Shown: positions 7,151-17,462, counted from the stretch's first letter. The stretch is DNA of 64,000 nucleotides from Paenibacillus agricola (GCF_011440305.1 NZ_JAAOIW010000007.1:124001-188000), one strand, 5' to 3'. Notes: generated by a model not told the origin, from the sequence alone. Numbers and translations: made by a program.

Positions 7151-9479
7151 TAAATATTCCATGGTTCAAAAACGTTTTTATCGAAAAAGTCTCATCATTA
7201 TCGTATTAGCTATTTGTTTCCCAACCTTCATTGTGGGGAGCGGGGTTAAATGGATTGGAACCAAGCAACTGGAAAACAGCGTCCTGTTTGCTCGTGACCA
7301 TCAGGTTGCACAGTCCGCACAACGTGTTGACGATTACTTATCTTATTTGGAAAAGGCAGCCACGCAGTGGGCCTTCAATCCTGAATTCGGTGTTAAATTA
7401 AAAAGCTTGGAAACGAGCTATGATTACGAATTTATCCGCAGTGTCTACACCAACTTGTTGCTTTTAAAGGAATCTAATCCGTTAATTGCCGATGTCTATA
7501 TCTATCTGGATCGACCCGGTATTGTGCTATCCGATAGTAATGGGACAATCACATTACATGAGCAGGACCAGACGAGGTTTCATGAATTATTGAGTAATCG
7601 GCAATCCGCATTCTGGTCGCCATCCTATTCAACCATCAATAAGTCATCAGGTAAAGCTATGCTGACACTTGCCTATCAGCTTCCTGCGGAAAGCGCTGAA
7701 CCCTTCGGTGTGCTTCTTGTGTATTTGAAATCCAATCAGGTTTCCCAAATGTTGAATGGTTTAAACTTGGACGAGAATGGAGCGACCTTCTTATTCAACG
7801 AAGCTGGTGAGCATATAGGCAGCTCCAATGAGACACCAAAGTCCAGCCAACAGCAGCAAGATTTGGCCCATCTGGTTAAGAGCCGCGGAGAGGCAAAGGG
7901 GTCGTTTATCTACGAATATGTTGGAGCTACTTACTCGGTATCTTTTACCTCATTCAAACGATTGGGCCAGCAGTGGACCTATGTTACGATGGATTCTTTA
8001 GATAAATTAAATTCTCCTGTAATTGCTGCATCTCATTTCGTTTATTTGATCGGTCTGGCAGGGCTGTTGTTTGGTATCATAACGGCAATTATCGTTTCTC
8101 GGAAGCTATATCAACCGATCCTTGTCCTGATGAAAATGTTTAAAACGAATGCTAACACCAGCAAGGAAACAGCGGATGAAATTGAATTTATATCCGAGCA
8201 ATGGAGGCGACTAAACATTGAAAGCCGGACGCTGGAGCAGCGACTTCAGATGCAGCTTCCCACTATGAAGGAAGGTTTCTTAATCCAGCTGCTGCAAGGC
8301 CATTTTCGTGCGTCTGACAATTCGGAGCTCGAAGAAAGAATGCAATTGTTTGGTTGGGAAACGGATGACATGGGTTTTGCCGTTCTAGGTATTCAGCTTC
8401 ATGGATCAACTCGCTCCAAAGGAAGATTTCAAAAGGGAGATCAAGAGCTCATCTCGTTCGCATCGGTTAACATTACGGAAGAGATATTAAAGGACAGCTT
8501 TTTGAATGGGGAAATTATTAATTTCCACGATCTTACGATAAGTGTTCTTTTAAGCTGCCCGCAATATTACCAGGCTGATGAAAGAAGGGACGAAATTTAC
8601 CGTCTTGCCGATCAATTGGCCGGCATGATTCACCGTTTCATACAAATGGATGTTACCGTCTGTATAAGTAAGCTCGTTTCTTCGGTGGTCGAAATACCCC
8701 AAGCATGGGAAGAAGTAAGCCGAATCGTGCGTTACCGCGATTTGAACGAATCCAAGCAAGTAATTAACGCGGAGGACTATCTGTCTCAAGGGAAAGACTC
8801 GATCCGGTACCCTTTTGCAGCCGAATCCGATATCTTGCAAGCTATTCATAACGTTAATGAAGAGGAATCCAAGTCCGCATTGCGTAAGTTCTGCAGCGAG
8901 TTGAAGGCCAATACTACCAAGGAATATTTATTTCAACAAGGCATGCTTCAATTATATGGGAATCTGCAATTCGGTTTTCTCAAAGCTGGCTACAATCCAT
9001 TTGAAACTGCCTCATTTAATGTTCAAGAGGAGTTAGCCCAATTAACCGATTCCGCAGAAATCACCAGCTTTTTCTACCAACGAGTTATTCATCCGTATAT
9101 CCAGAAAATGAAGCAGGACTCTGAAAAACAAGATTTGCGATTGAAGCGGGCAATTGAACGTATTGTTGAGACCATTCACGATAAATATGATTCCGATCTT
9201 TCACTGGATTTATTTGCCGATGAGCATAATTTAACTTCACTTACGCTTAGTAAAGCGTTTAAGAAGACGATGGGCATTAATTTTATCATTTACTTAACTG
9301 ACGTTCGTATTCGAAAATCCAAGGAACTGCTATTGGAAACCGATTATAAGATTAACGATATTGCCGAAATGGTCGGGTATCAGCCCACCTATTTCAACCG
9401 TATTTTCAAAAAAAATGAAGGCATAACACCAAGTCAATACCGTGAATCCACATTAATTTCGGGAGTTGGGAAAATATGA
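7116..9479 (+). CDS. Membrane-bound AraC-family sensor-regulator (YesN/YesS type)
   Basis: A 787-residue one-protein sensor and regulator. Transmembrane helix 1 lies at about residues 26-43 and helix 2 at about 307-330. They enclose an extracellular sensory domain of the dCache-like type common in these proteins. A cytoplasmic linker follows, and the C-terminal 100 residues hold two AraC helix-turn-helix motifs (LSLDLFADEHNLTSLTLSKAF and INDIAEMVGYQPTYFNRIFKK regions). Such proteins usually activate neighbouring glycan-uptake operons on sensing the sugar or its loaded binding protein. The start is a TTG at 7116 with only a distant AAAGGAAG, so initiation looks weak. The stop codon overlaps the sulfatase start (ATGA), which indicates co-translation. 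Confidence 0.9.
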   Translation: MRNWTASFRAISKYSMVQKRFYRKSLIIIVLAICFPTFIVGSGVKWIGTKQLENSVLFARDHQVAQSAQRVDDYLSYLEKAATQWAFNPEFGVKLKSLETSYDYEFIRSVYTNLLLLKESNPLIADVYIYLDRPGIVLSDSNGTITLHEQDQTRFHELLSNRQSAFWSPSYSTINKSSGKAMLTLAYQLPAESAEPFGVLLVYLKSNQVSQMLNGLNLDENGATFLFNEAGEHIGSSNETPKSSQQQQDLAHLVKSRGEAKGSFIYEYVGATYSVSFTSFKRLGQQWTYVTMDSLDKLNSPVIAASHFVYLIGLAGLLFGIITAIIVSRKLYQPILVLMKMFKTNANTSKETADEIEFISEQWRRLNIESRTLEQRLQMQLPTMKEGFLIQLLQGHFRASDNSELEERMQLFGWETDDMGFAVLGIQLHGSTRSKGRFQKGDQELISFASVNITEEILKDSFLNGEIINFHDLTISVLLSCPQYYQADERRDEIYRLADQLAGMIHRFIQMDVTVCISKLVSSVVEIPQAWEEVSRIVRYRDLNESKQVINAEDYLSQGKDSIRYPFAAESDILQAIHNVNEEESKSALRKFCSELKANTTKEYLFQQGMLQLYGNLQFGFLKAGYNPFETASFNVQEELAQLTDSAEITSFFYQRVIHPYIQKMKQDSEKQDLRLKRAIERIVETIHDKYDSDLSLDLFADEHNLTSLTLSKAFKKTMGINFIIYLTDVRIRKSKELLLETDYKINDIAEMVGYQPTYFNRIFKKNEGITPSQYRESTLISGVGKI

Positions 9480-10957
9480 AAGCCGTAATGGTCATGTTCG
9501 ATTCTTTAAATAAGCACATGCTTCCTCCCTATGGATGCGATTGGATACAGGCACCCAATTTCCAAAGGCTGGCGGATCGCTCTGTCACCTTCGATAACTG
9601 CTACGCAGGAAGTCTGCCTTGTATGCCCGCGCGTAGGGATTTGCAGACGGGCAGGCTTAATTTTTTGCATAGAAGCTGGGGACCGTTGGAGCCATTCGAT
9701 GATTCTATGGTCGCTTTGCTAACCAAGCAAGGGGTATATACACACCTGAGCACTGACCATACCCATTACTTTGAGGATGGGGGTGCTACGTACCACACTC
9801 GCTACAATTCATGGGAATTTGCCAGAGGCCAAGAGGGGGACCCTTGGAAGGGCAACGTGAAGGAGCCTGATATTCCAGAATCCTTAAGCGGTCCGAAGCT
9901 TGGTGATTTATGGAGACAGGACTGGGTAAACCGTGAATATTTGGATACGGAGGACAAGCAGCCTTTAGCTGTCACAATGAAACGGGGGATTGAGTTTATC
10001 GAGCGTAATCTGGAGCAGGATCGCTGGTTTCTGCAAATCGAAGCGTTCGATCCACATGAACCCTTTTTCACACAACAAAAGTATAAGGACATGTACCCTC
10101 ACCATTATGAAGGCAAGCATTTCGACTGGCCCGATTATGGGAAGGTCCAGCAGCAGCCTGAGGAGGTACAGCATGTTATTTACGAATATGCTGCACTAAT
10201 TAGCATGTGTGATGAATATCTAGGCAAAATTATGGATGTATTTGACCGCCATGATCTATGGAAGGATACGATGCTGATTGTCAATACGGATCATGGATTC
10301 CTGCTCGGTGAGCATGAGTGGTGGGGAAAGAACATCCAACCGTTTTACAACGAAATTGTCAATATTCCACTGTTTGTTTGGGATCCACGGTCTGGGGCAG
10401 CAAACGTGCGTTCCGATGCTTTGGTGCAAATGATCGATATGGCTCCAACACTTTTGGATTTTTTCGAAGTGGAAATCCCACCGGATATGCAGGGGAAGCC
10501 ATTGATGTCCTTATTGGAATCTGGCGCTACGCTTCGCGAAGCGGTTCTTTTTGGGGTGCATGGAGGGCATGTCAACTGCACGGATGGACGTTACGTTTAT
10601 ATGCGGGCACCTAAGGATAGCAGCAATGAACCGTTGTATGAGTATACCCTGATGCCGATGCATATGCACCAAATGTTCAATCCAAAGGAGTTCAAAGGCA
10701 TGGAGCTAGCCGGCCCATTCTCTTTTACAAAGCAAGCTCAGGTTATGAAAATCAAGGGAAAAACTAATCCTAACAAGTATAGATATGAGAGCTTATTATT
10801 CGACCTCCAGCAAGATCCGAAGCAGGAAAATAGGCTGGAGGATCCAAAAATAGAAGCGCTAATGATCCGTTACATGGTGCAAATCATGCAGGCTCATGAT
10901 GCTCCACCGGAACAATTCGAACGGCTGGGAATTCCATGCACTGGACACCTGGTTTAG
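9476..10957 (+). CDS. Type I sulfatase (Cys-type, formylglycine-dependent)
   Basis: A 493-residue sulfatase of the alkaline phosphatase superfamily that would hydrolyse sulfate esters. The signature C49-M-P-A-R is the CxPxR motif whose cysteine is converted to formylglycine. D9 in the MVMFDSLN strand and the NTDHGFLLGEHEWWGK segment near residue 270 supply metal and active-site ligands. There is no signal peptide, so it should act in the cytoplasm on an imported sugar. The ATG overlaps the AraC gene stop by 4 bp. The maturation enzyme (FGE or anSME) is not in the window. The substrate is probably a sulfated oligosaccharide brought in by the LplABC-type transporter, but some family members are phosphonate or choline-sulfate hydrolases. 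Confidence 0.9.
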   Translation: MKAVMVMFDSLNKHMLPPYGCDWIQAPNFQRLADRSVTFDNCYAGSLPCMPARRDLQTGRLNFLHRSWGPLEPFDDSMVALLTKQGVYTHLSTDHTHYFEDGGATYHTRYNSWEFARGQEGDPWKGNVKEPDIPESLSGPKLGDLWRQDWVNREYLDTEDKQPLAVTMKRGIEFIERNLEQDRWFLQIEAFDPHEPFFTQQKYKDMYPHHYEGKHFDWPDYGKVQQQPEEVQHVIYEYAALISMCDEYLGKIMDVFDRHDLWKDTMLIVNTDHGFLLGEHEWWGKNIQPFYNEIVNIPLFVWDPRSGAANVRSDALVQMIDMAPTLLDFFEVEIPPDMQGKPLMSLLESGATLREAVLFGVHGGHVNCTDGRYVYMRAPKDSSNEPLYEYTLMPMHMHQMFNPKEFKGMELAGPFSFTKQAQVMKIKGKTNPNKYRYESLLFDLQQDPKQENRLEDPKIEALMIRYMVQIMQAHDAPPEQFERLGIPCTGHLV

Positions 10958-11011
10958 AACACAGGCAAAAGAACCGGAGGGCATCTGCCCCCGTCCCCTT
11001 TATCTATATAT

Positions 11012-12109
11012 TTACAGCTGGGTCTCTCCCCCGCTCGTTAGATCGGCTCCAGCCATCTCTTGGTACAGTTCAACCCGTTGTGCAAAAATTTGCACCTCAT
11101 TATACAAAGATTCCACTTCCTGTTGGTCCAACGCTTTGGACAGAAATGCAACCTGGTGCTGGTTGGTAGCTAGCTGCTCCCGCAATTGCCGAGAGTCCGC
11201 CTGAAGCTGCTTAACCACTTCGTCCACATCCGCTCTAGGCTCAACTGCCCAGCTGTTCATCTTCGATTCGGCATCCTTATGCAGCGCCTTCGCTTCTTCC
11301 AGGACCTTCCTGGTTCTTGAAAGCAGCATCGAACGCCTCACAATAAACACAATCATAAAGGCCAGAAGCAATATGGCAGCAATCGCGATCAGGGTACCCG
11401 ACGATAACGGCTTGTACCCCGCAGAAGCTGCACCTGCTTCCGCAGGTACAGCATCCTGATCGCTTGAAGGCGCTAATGGTATCGGCACTCCATCCATAGG
11501 GACCGTTGGCGCAGGCACCAAAGGCGCCACCGGAAGCGGTGGTGTTGGTGCCTCTCCAGCTACCGGCGGTATTGCTGGCACGATTGGCGCTGTCGTCGCC
11601 CCTGATGGGCTTGAAGGCGTTGGTGGCGCAGCCGCAAGCGGTACCTTCAGTGCATTCATATAATTGCTTACAGCAATAATGCCCTCCACCGGGTTTCCTG
11701 AAGCGGCGAGTGGCTTGTAGTTGAGGTCGATAATACCTTGGTTGTTGCCGGCCTCGCTGCGAGATACGGCCTCGGCTACTTGCTCATTATCATAAACCAG
11801 CTGAACGGAGCTGGGGTCTGCTGCTACAAGTAGTAGGAGCTGGTGGCCCTTCAGCTTCCAGGTGTTGTAGGCTTCATTGCCTAACTGCTGGATCGCTTCC
11901 TCATTGAAGCCACGTGCCGTCAAAACAACCAGCTCATAGCTGGAGGCCTTCAAGCCTTCTTCGAGCTGCTTGGCTTGGGCAGCCGTGAACAACCCCGCTG
12001 GGTCGGTGACCGTCCCTGTCCTTTCAGGTACAGTGGCCGCATAAGCGTAAATGGACGAACTGAAAAAAAGCACGCATAGTATCCACACTAACGGTTGCCA
12101 TTTTCTCAT
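11012..12109 (-). CDS. TPM-domain membrane protein (YgcG-like)
   Basis: A 365-residue exported protein. A signal peptide (residues 1-25, ending near YAYAA) is followed by a TPM domain (about 30-150; GTVTDPAGLFTAAQAKQLEE start). A 90-residue Pro/Ala-rich linker, one transmembrane helix (about 240-262) and a charged, probably coiled-coil C-terminus complete it. TPM domains occur in YgcG and in the thylakoid Psb32 repair protein; their bacterial role is poorly defined. The ATG at 12109 follows AGGAGG; the longer frame from 12145 lacks a ribosome binding site. The coiled coil after the membrane helix should lie inside the cell. Confidence 0.85.
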   Translation of the reverse strand: MRKWQPLVWILCVLFFSSSIYAYAATVPERTGTVTDPAGLFTAAQAKQLEEGLKASSYELVVLTARGFNEEAIQQLGNEAYNTWKLKGHQLLLLVAADPSSVQLVYDNEQVAEAVSRSEAGNNQGIIDLNYKPLAASGNPVEGIIAVSNYMNALKVPLAAAPPTPSSPSGATTAPIVPAIPPVAGEAPTPPLPVAPLVPAPTVPMDGVPIPLAPSSDQDAVPAEAGAASAGYKPLSSGTLIAIAAILLLAFMIVFIVRRSMLLSRTRKVLEEAKALHKDAESKMNSWAVEPRADVDEVVKQLQADSRQLREQLATNQHQVAFLSKALDQQEVESLYNEVQIFAQRVELYQEMAGADLTSGGETQL

Positions 12110-12187
12110 TCTATTCCCCTCCTGTAAGTTCGATCGGACCTTCACAAAATGCTCTAATCATAGTATTTACCACATACAGCGATTATC

Positions 12188-12225
12188 AAACAACTCCCGC
12201 ATACCATCACTGGCACACGGGAGTT
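12188..12225 (-). terminator. Probable terminator of thiM
   Basis: Inverted repeat AACTCCCG (12192-12199) and CGGGAGTT (12218-12225) lies 90 bp after the thiM stop. On the minus strand it is followed by TGTTTGAT, a weak T-run. On the plus strand a TTTTT run follows at 12231. Confidence 0.45.
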
Positions 12226-12313
12226 ATTGGTTTTTAAAAGCTATCCGGTCCAGCCCTATAGGTATACTTCTATACATGGTATGCTTGCTCGCCAGCTAAC
12301 TTGCTTGGTCTAC

Positions 12314-13138
12314 CTATTCAATCCGGCTAAATTTAGCAGCCTGCTCCAGCATCTTGCCATCCGTACGGTGCAGGGCATCTATGAACTCGATTTGAAAAGC
12401 CCCCGGCCGATCCGCCCCCGTTACTTTAACTGCTTCTTCAGCCGCAACCCCATAATAGGCCAGGGCGGCTGCAGAAGCCAAAACCAAATCCTTTTCAACA
12501 GCGGCAAAAGCCCCAATGACTGAGCTTAGCAGGCAGCCTGTTCCGGTCACCTTCGTTAGTAATGGGGTACCGTTGCTAATTTTGTAGCTAATGGTTCCAT
12601 CGCTCACGACATCATCCTTGCCGGTTACAACAACTACGCAGCCCAGCACACGTGCAGCCTGTACAGCTAAAGCTTGCTGCGATCCGGTTCCTCCCTCAAT
12701 GGCTGCGGCATCCACACCCTTGATGGTGGAGGCTTCGCCAATCACATTAGCCACTTCCGCAGCATTGCCTCTGAGCACAGAGACACGCAGCTGCTTCATA
12801 ATGAGCCGGGCGGTATCCGTTCGATATGGGGTAGCTCCCGCCCCAACCGGATCGAAGATAACTGGCACTTGATGGGCATTGGCCGATTTTCCTGCGAGGA
12901 GCATGCCTCGCACAATTTCTTCATCCAATGTGCCCATATTGAGCACAAGCGCCCCTGCGATTTGTGCCATATCGGCTACTTCCTCCTTGGCGTAAGCCAT
13001 AACCGGAGAAGCACCGACGGCAAGCAAACCATTGGCTGTGAAATTCGTTACCACTACATTCGTTATATTATGCACTAGCGGATTGCCCGCTCTCACCTTG
13101 TCCAAAGCTGCTATAAGCTGATCGATCGTGATATTCAA
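12314..13138 (-). CDS. thiM: Hydroxyethylthiazole kinase ThiM
   Basis: A 274-residue kinase that phosphorylates 4-methyl-5-(2-hydroxyethyl)thiazole in thiamine salvage. Family motifs are visible: [19 protein letters not shown] at the N-terminus, [12 protein letters not shown] near residue 125, RGNAAEV, and [12 protein letters not shown] for ATP binding near residue 200. I start at TTG 13138, 9 nt after AAAGGAGG; the longer frame from 13222 adds 28 non-conserved residues. ThiE and ThiD are not adjacent, and I found no TPP riboswitch elements in the 140 bp upstream. Confidence 0.93.
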   Translation of the reverse strand: MNITIDQLIAALDKVRAGNPLVHNITNVVVTNFTANGLLAVGASPVMAYAKEEVADMAQIAGALVLNMGTLDEEIVRGMLLAGKSANAHQVPVIFDPVGAGATPYRTDTARLIMKQLRVSVLRGNAAEVANVIGEASTIKGVDAAAIEGGTGSQQALAVQAARVLGCVVVVTGKDDVVSDGTISYKISNGTPLLTKVTGTGCLLSSVIGAFAAVEKDLVLASAAALAYYGVAAEEAVKVTGADRPGAFQIEFIDALHRTDGKMLEQAAKFSRIE

Positions 13139-13278
13139 AATCTGTGCGCCTCCTTTTGTAGCTGGGATAAAACCAGGATTTATGTATGATTTGTTAATCT
13201 TCCCTATTATTAAACCACACAATTCCTCCGGGAACCACTGCGAAAAAGTAAGTATGGCAGGAGCTTTCTTTTCATCAA

Positions 13279-14634
13279 CTATCCCTTGGATCTACTTAGC
13301 TTAATCCCCAACAGTACAGCCAACAAGATGGAGACACCGATAATTATAATGTTAAACCATGTTTTCGTTTGAAACCAGGCCTGATTGGGAGGGGTGATGG
13401 AATCCGCTCCCGGTGACGCAGCTTGAAGCCCCAGCTTGGCTAGCGCTGGATTCTCCTGCTCAATCTGCTGCCGAAAGCTGCCGATATCATAGCTCGGTTT
13501 ACCGGCCAAATTGTTGCCATACAGCAGCTGATAAATCCGCCCCTCCTCACGCTCGAAAACCAGCTTATCCACGAAATAATCTATTTTCATCCCTGTAAGA
13601 TTAATAGGCGGGTTATCCTGATTGTTGATTGTAATCGTGAGCTGGGGCTGCGTCATCGGCAATGTCCCTATAATGGTGGTGTTTTGAAGCTGGACGTTTT
13701 TGAAGTCAAGGCGATATAGCTCACGCTTTCCATCGACCTGCACTTCTTTTGTATCCATGCCCTGCAATGTATACGAACGTGTAAAGCTTCCGCTGGCCGC
13801 AAGCTCTATTTTCGTAATACGCAGACGGTTATCGTTACGGATCGCGACCAAGGTCTGCCCGCCGCCACTTTCCTCTTTGATCTCATATGGCAATGTTACC
13901 GTCTTTGTCCATTCCTTCCATTTCGTTTCGCGGGTGTTATATATCAGCTGTAGCTCTGGAAACACCAGATTCTCAACGTTGTCCAGTACCTTGATCCGGT
14001 AATAGCTGAATTTCGCTACCTGGTCCAGTATCACGGTGCTTTTCTCCAGTTGGTCTGTACGGTATACATGCTCCTTCTTCAATAGCTCCCACCCATTGCC
14101 GTCGTAGCTCCCGTAGATTTCCAAATGCTTGAGAAAAGCTTGCGCTGGCAAGCTGAGCGCTATCTGATTTCCTTGAATATCCTTTGTTGCATCGATGGGT
14201 GTGATTCGGAAGTCAACCACTGTATCATTATTTTGTTTGATGGTATGAACCAAGGTGGACTTGTAGGTCCCCTGCTGCTCTGTTGCTTGGGCATAGCCGC
14301 TATCTACATAATAAGGGATGAAGCGTCCCTTATCGTCCATGATCCGCAGATCGCCAAGGTCTTCCTTGGCGCTTTTGTACACATCCTCGTCTAGAAACAA
14401 CGAGTGGTACTTGCTATTGCCCTGCAGCTCGAGCGGCTTGGAATACCGCCATTCATTGCGGTTTGTTGCATCCGCAGCAAAGGCTGTACTGCCCACAAGC
14501 AAGCTTCCCAGAACCGCGACCGCGCTAATCCTTTGGATCAGGCTCCTTTGGATCAGGGATTTTGCCGGGCTGTCCTTCGGACCTTGGATCAGGCTCTTGA
14601 CCAGTCTTTCTGCCAGGCGTTTGATTGGGAACAT
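13279..14634 (-). CDS. DUF3999 family membrane-anchored protein
   Basis: A 451-residue exported protein of the DUF3999 family. About 30 N-terminal residues precede a signal-peptide-like hydrophobic stretch ([16 protein letters not shown]). A mostly beta-rich extracellular domain follows, then a C-terminal transmembrane helix (about 425-445) ending in KLSRSKG. DUF3999 genes are usually next to DUF2339 genes, as here; the function of the pair is unknown. The ATG at 14634 follows GGAGG by 5 nt but lies 110 bp inside the DUF2339 gene in another frame. The overlap encodes the long N-terminus before the signal helix, with SLIQ repeats that mirror the EPDP repeats of the other frame. Confidence 0.85.
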   Translation of the reverse strand: MFPIKRLAERLVKSLIQGPKDSPAKSLIQRSLIQRISAVAVLGSLLVGSTAFAADATNRNEWRYSKPLELQGNSKYHSLFLDEDVYKSAKEDLGDLRIMDDKGRFIPYYVDSGYAQATEQQGTYKSTLVHTIKQNNDTVVDFRITPIDATKDIQGNQIALSLPAQAFLKHLEIYGSYDGNGWELLKKEHVYRTDQLEKSTVILDQVAKFSYYRIKVLDNVENLVFPELQLIYNTRETKWKEWTKTVTLPYEIKEESGGGQTLVAIRNDNRLRITKIELAASGSFTRSYTLQGMDTKEVQVDGKRELYRLDFKNVQLQNTTIIGTLPMTQPQLTITINNQDNPPINLTGMKIDYFVDKLVFEREEGRIYQLLYGNNLAGKPSYDIGSFRQQIEQENPALAKLGLQAASPGADSITPPNQAWFQTKTWFNIIIIGVSILLAVLLGIKLSRSKG

Positions 14635-17200
14635 GGGGCACCTCCAGCTTACTCGAAACCTTTTGATACACATAAGAAATCCCTAAGAGCACCAGGCCGA
14701 AGCAGAAATAGCCGATGACCTTGCCTCCAGCCGGTAAGCTGCTCAGGTCATAAAAGACGAGCTTCGCCGTTGCGAACAAGGTCAGTCCGAGGCCCAGTCT
14801 GCGAATATAAATATACTTGTAACGGAAACCATACACGATATAACCAATAGCCAGCAGCAGGTACAGGAAGCTGAACAGCAGGCTAACCTCGCCTAGATGG
14901 AATTGGACATTCAAGAACACGGTAGCCACACCAAGTAGGTAAACCCCTAGGATGACAGGGTACATCTCCATCGTTGCATAGCTGCGGCGCATCACCTTCA
15001 CGAGGACATCACGCCCGCTGAAAAACACGAGAACATTAAAGCCAATCAGCAAGGCCAATGCCACGTATTCGGCAGCGCCGTTTTCGGCATAATTACTTTG
15101 CAGCACGGGATGGGATACGGTAATCGATAAGCACATGATATACCCAACCACGTAAAGAAACCATGTATAATATTTGACCACTTGATCATACAGAACAGAC
15201 ACACGGCTAAGCGCATAAGCCAGCCCAATGGTAATCATCGCCGCCAGCATGACCTCATAAAACTCAAACTGGTAAAAGCTGCTCGGCACCCACCTGTCAT
15301 AAAGCTTGTTGCTCTCAACTAACAGATAGACCCATAGATTGGCGAGCGTAAAATATTTGAAAGCCGCAATCGCTTTTTCTCCCAAAGGGTGCAACGCGTA
15401 GGGTGCGTTTTTGAGCTGCTCATTGCCTGCACCCCCGCCTGCCACTTTACCTGCAAACCATTTGTTCCCCCCTGCATAAAACAAGGTAACCAATAACATC
15501 CCAACCATAACCGAGCTATATTTGAGGTCAAAATAACTCCCTCTGGAAACCATAATTTCGATAACAGCGACATCCCATAAATAGAAGGCACCGAGGCATA
15601 AGAGGAAAATACCCCAGCCAGCCCGTTCCAGCTTTTTCAATTGGTTGTAGCGGCCGAATAGGATCAGCACGACACCCTCGACAAGCCAGCCCATCGACAA
15701 CCATTTGACCCCAAGCTGGAAAGGGATCATCAAAATCGCGAACGTCAGCGAGGTCGCATAGAACAGCAGCATGGTTGCTTTTTCCTGCTTCATTGCTTTC
15801 TCGATAAATCGGCCTAAGCCGATGTACACCAGGCAGAATACGAGTGCCAATAAACCCATGTAATCCTGCAGCTCCGCCTTTACCATCAACCCATACAGCA
15901 CGCCACAGCTCGTTAACGTATTCAAAGCCAGCAGGCATACGTCTGCGATCGACAGCTTCATTTTATATTGAAATGGATACGCCAGAGTAATCGCCACATA
16001 CATCGCGAAGGTTAACACCGAGTAGAGCATGCCCATCGTTTCACTTGGCGCAAACAGCGACAGCAGCACGATAGAAGGCGCGTTAAGCACAAAGCTGATA
16101 TAGCTGATTACTGTCCACCGCTGGCGGAAGGACACGAGTAGAATAACCAGGTTCAGTAGGAACAAGTAACCCATAGCTACATAAATCGCATTGCCTTGCA
16201 GGCCAAATGCACTTCCATAAGAGGCTAGCGGCAAATACCCGCCAATGAGGCCAAGCGCACATACCGTTCGTGACTGATAACGCAGCGATAAGAGCACTGC
16301 CGTTGCCGAGACCAGTACGGATAAGGTTAAACCAACATAAAGATCAATAATTTCGAGTAAAAAATAACTATAAAAAATCGACCCGTACAGAATCGAAATC
16401 CCGCCACCGAGCAGACCGAGGGCAAACGTTTGCTTTTGCTTGCGGAACAGCCATTCGCCTCCTGCCAGCATCAAAGCTCCCAACAGGAAAAACAGGCTGC
16501 CCTTCGCATAATCGTTAAACCAGGTCGAATACGAATAACGGAAGGCAGCGCCTACCCCGAGGATGATCAGCAGGATACCCAGCTTATTGATCCAGTTCAG
16601 GCCGATTTTCATTTCCATCTGGTTCTGCTTCATTCGTTTTTGCAGTACCTCTTCGCTAACATCCTCAGCCGCGAGCTGCTCCAGCCCGCCTTTGGCTTCA
16701 AGCCGCTGCTTTTTTTCTTCCTCCGCAAGCCGTGCACGATGGGTGAGGATTTGCTGGTTAAGCTCTATGGAGACCTGCTCCAGCTTGGTCAGGATCTCCT
16801 GCTTTTCTTCACCTAGCTGGGATGCGGCAAGCCGCATCAATTGCTCCAGCTTCTTCTTTGTCTCATTCTCAAAAGCGGTCAGCCGGTTCGTATGCCCTTG
16901 GTCCGCCGCCGCGAAGTAAGTGCCCAGCTTCTCACCCGATATTTTAATAATGTTCAGCTTTTCATCCATAATTTGCTCGCCCAAGGAAACCCGAAGCTTG
17001 GCATTTTCTTCGTCCTTCAGCGTGTACTTTTGCTGCAGCTCGGCCAGACGGAGCTTGTAATCCTCGTATTGCTGACGAAGCGTCTGGTTCTCATTAATCA
17101 AATCATGAGATTCATATTCATTGATGAGGAGCTGATACTCCTTCATCAGCGTTGCTTGGTTGTCCTTGATGGACACCAGCCGATCTTTAAATTCTTTCAT
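14525..17200 (-). CDS. DUF2339 family polytopic membrane protein
   Basis: An 891-residue membrane protein. The N-terminal 200 residues are charged and predicted coiled coil (repeated NENQTLRQQYEDYKLRLAELQQ-type heptads). They are followed by roughly 24 hydrophobic segments, which is normal for DUF2339. The C-terminus is a Pro/Asp-rich tail with EPDPR, KIPDPK and EPDPK repeats. This tail is encoded by a repeated GAGCCTGATCCAAAGG-like DNA motif that also encodes the start of the overlapping DUF3999 gene. The ATG at 17200 follows GGAGGGG by 5 nt. No function has been established for the family. Partnership with DUF3999 in the envelope is the most likely context. Confidence 0.88.
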   Translation of the reverse strand: MKEFKDRLVSIKDNQATLMKEYQLLINEYESHDLINENQTLRQQYEDYKLRLAELQQKYTLKDEENAKLRVSLGEQIMDEKLNIIKISGEKLGTYFAAADQGHTNRLTAFENETKKKLEQLMRLAASQLGEEKQEILTKLEQVSIELNQQILTHRARLAEEEKKQRLEAKGGLEQLAAEDVSEEVLQKRMKQNQMEMKIGLNWINKLGILLIILGVGAAFRYSYSTWFNDYAKGSLFFLLGALMLAGGEWLFRKQKQTFALGLLGGGISILYGSIFYSYFLLEIIDLYVGLTLSVLVSATAVLLSLRYQSRTVCALGLIGGYLPLASYGSAFGLQGNAIYVAMGYLFLLNLVILLVSFRQRWTVISYISFVLNAPSIVLLSLFAPSETMGMLYSVLTFAMYVAITLAYPFQYKMKLSIADVCLLALNTLTSCGVLYGLMVKAELQDYMGLLALVFCLVYIGLGRFIEKAMKQEKATMLLFYATSLTFAILMIPFQLGVKWLSMGWLVEGVVLILFGRYNQLKKLERAGWGIFLLCLGAFYLWDVAVIEIMVSRGSYFDLKYSSVMVGMLLVTLFYAGGNKWFAGKVAGGGAGNEQLKNAPYALHPLGEKAIAAFKYFTLANLWVYLLVESNKLYDRWVPSSFYQFEFYEVMLAAMITIGLAYALSRVSVLYDQVVKYYTWFLYVVGYIMCLSITVSHPVLQSNYAENGAAEYVALALLIGFNVLVFFSGRDVLVKVMRRSYATMEMYPVILGVYLLGVATVFLNVQFHLGEVSLLFSFLYLLLAIGYIVYGFRYKYIYIRRLGLGLTLFATAKLVFYDLSSLPAGGKVIGYFCFGLVLLGISYVYQKVSSKLEVPHVPNQTPGRKTGQEPDPRSEGQPGKIPDPKEPDPKD

Positions 17201-17266
17201 GAATTCCCCTCCGTCCTTGAGTCTCTCCATTGATTCCCATTTTACTACAGCATGTAAATTAAAAAA

Positions 17267-17286
17267 GTACTATATTGTTATAGTAC
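17267..17286. promoter_or_regulatory. Perfect 8-4-8 palindrome upstream of DUF2339
   Basis: GTACTATA, TTGT, TATAGTAC is a perfect inverted repeat 67 bp before the DUF2339 start. On the minus strand it is followed by TTTTTT (complement of 17261-17266), so it may be an AT-rich terminator or attenuator as well as an operator. The evidence does not decide. Confidence 0.4.
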
Positions 17287-17400
17287 CTAGTAGTCCTATG
17301 TATTTCTATGTACATGTTTATGTGATTATGGACCTACTTTCCCCGCTACTACCCTTACCCATTTTTTGGGAGTATTAACCAGCCAATATCCTGTCCATGC

Positions 17401-17437
17401 AAAAAAAAACCTTGAAGGCAGGATGCCGATCAAGGTT
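17401..17437 (-). terminator. Terminator of the short-chain dehydrogenase gene
   Basis: AACCTTGA (17408-17415) pairs with TCAAGGTT (17430-17437), with an inner GGCA/TGCC stem. A run of nine T follows on the minus strand. It lies 25 bp after the stop codon. Confidence 0.85.
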
Positions 17438-17462
17438 GCTAATCCACTATAGGCAGCTGCAC

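Noticed and set aside
10960-11010. Hairpin GGGC/GCCC between sulfatase and the TPM-domain gene as a terminator.
   Set aside because: The stem is short with no T-run on either strand, so support is too weak to annotate.
13139-13278. TPP riboswitch upstream of thiM.
   Set aside because: The conserved CTGAGA and ACC(T)GATC elements are not present on the minus strand in this gap.
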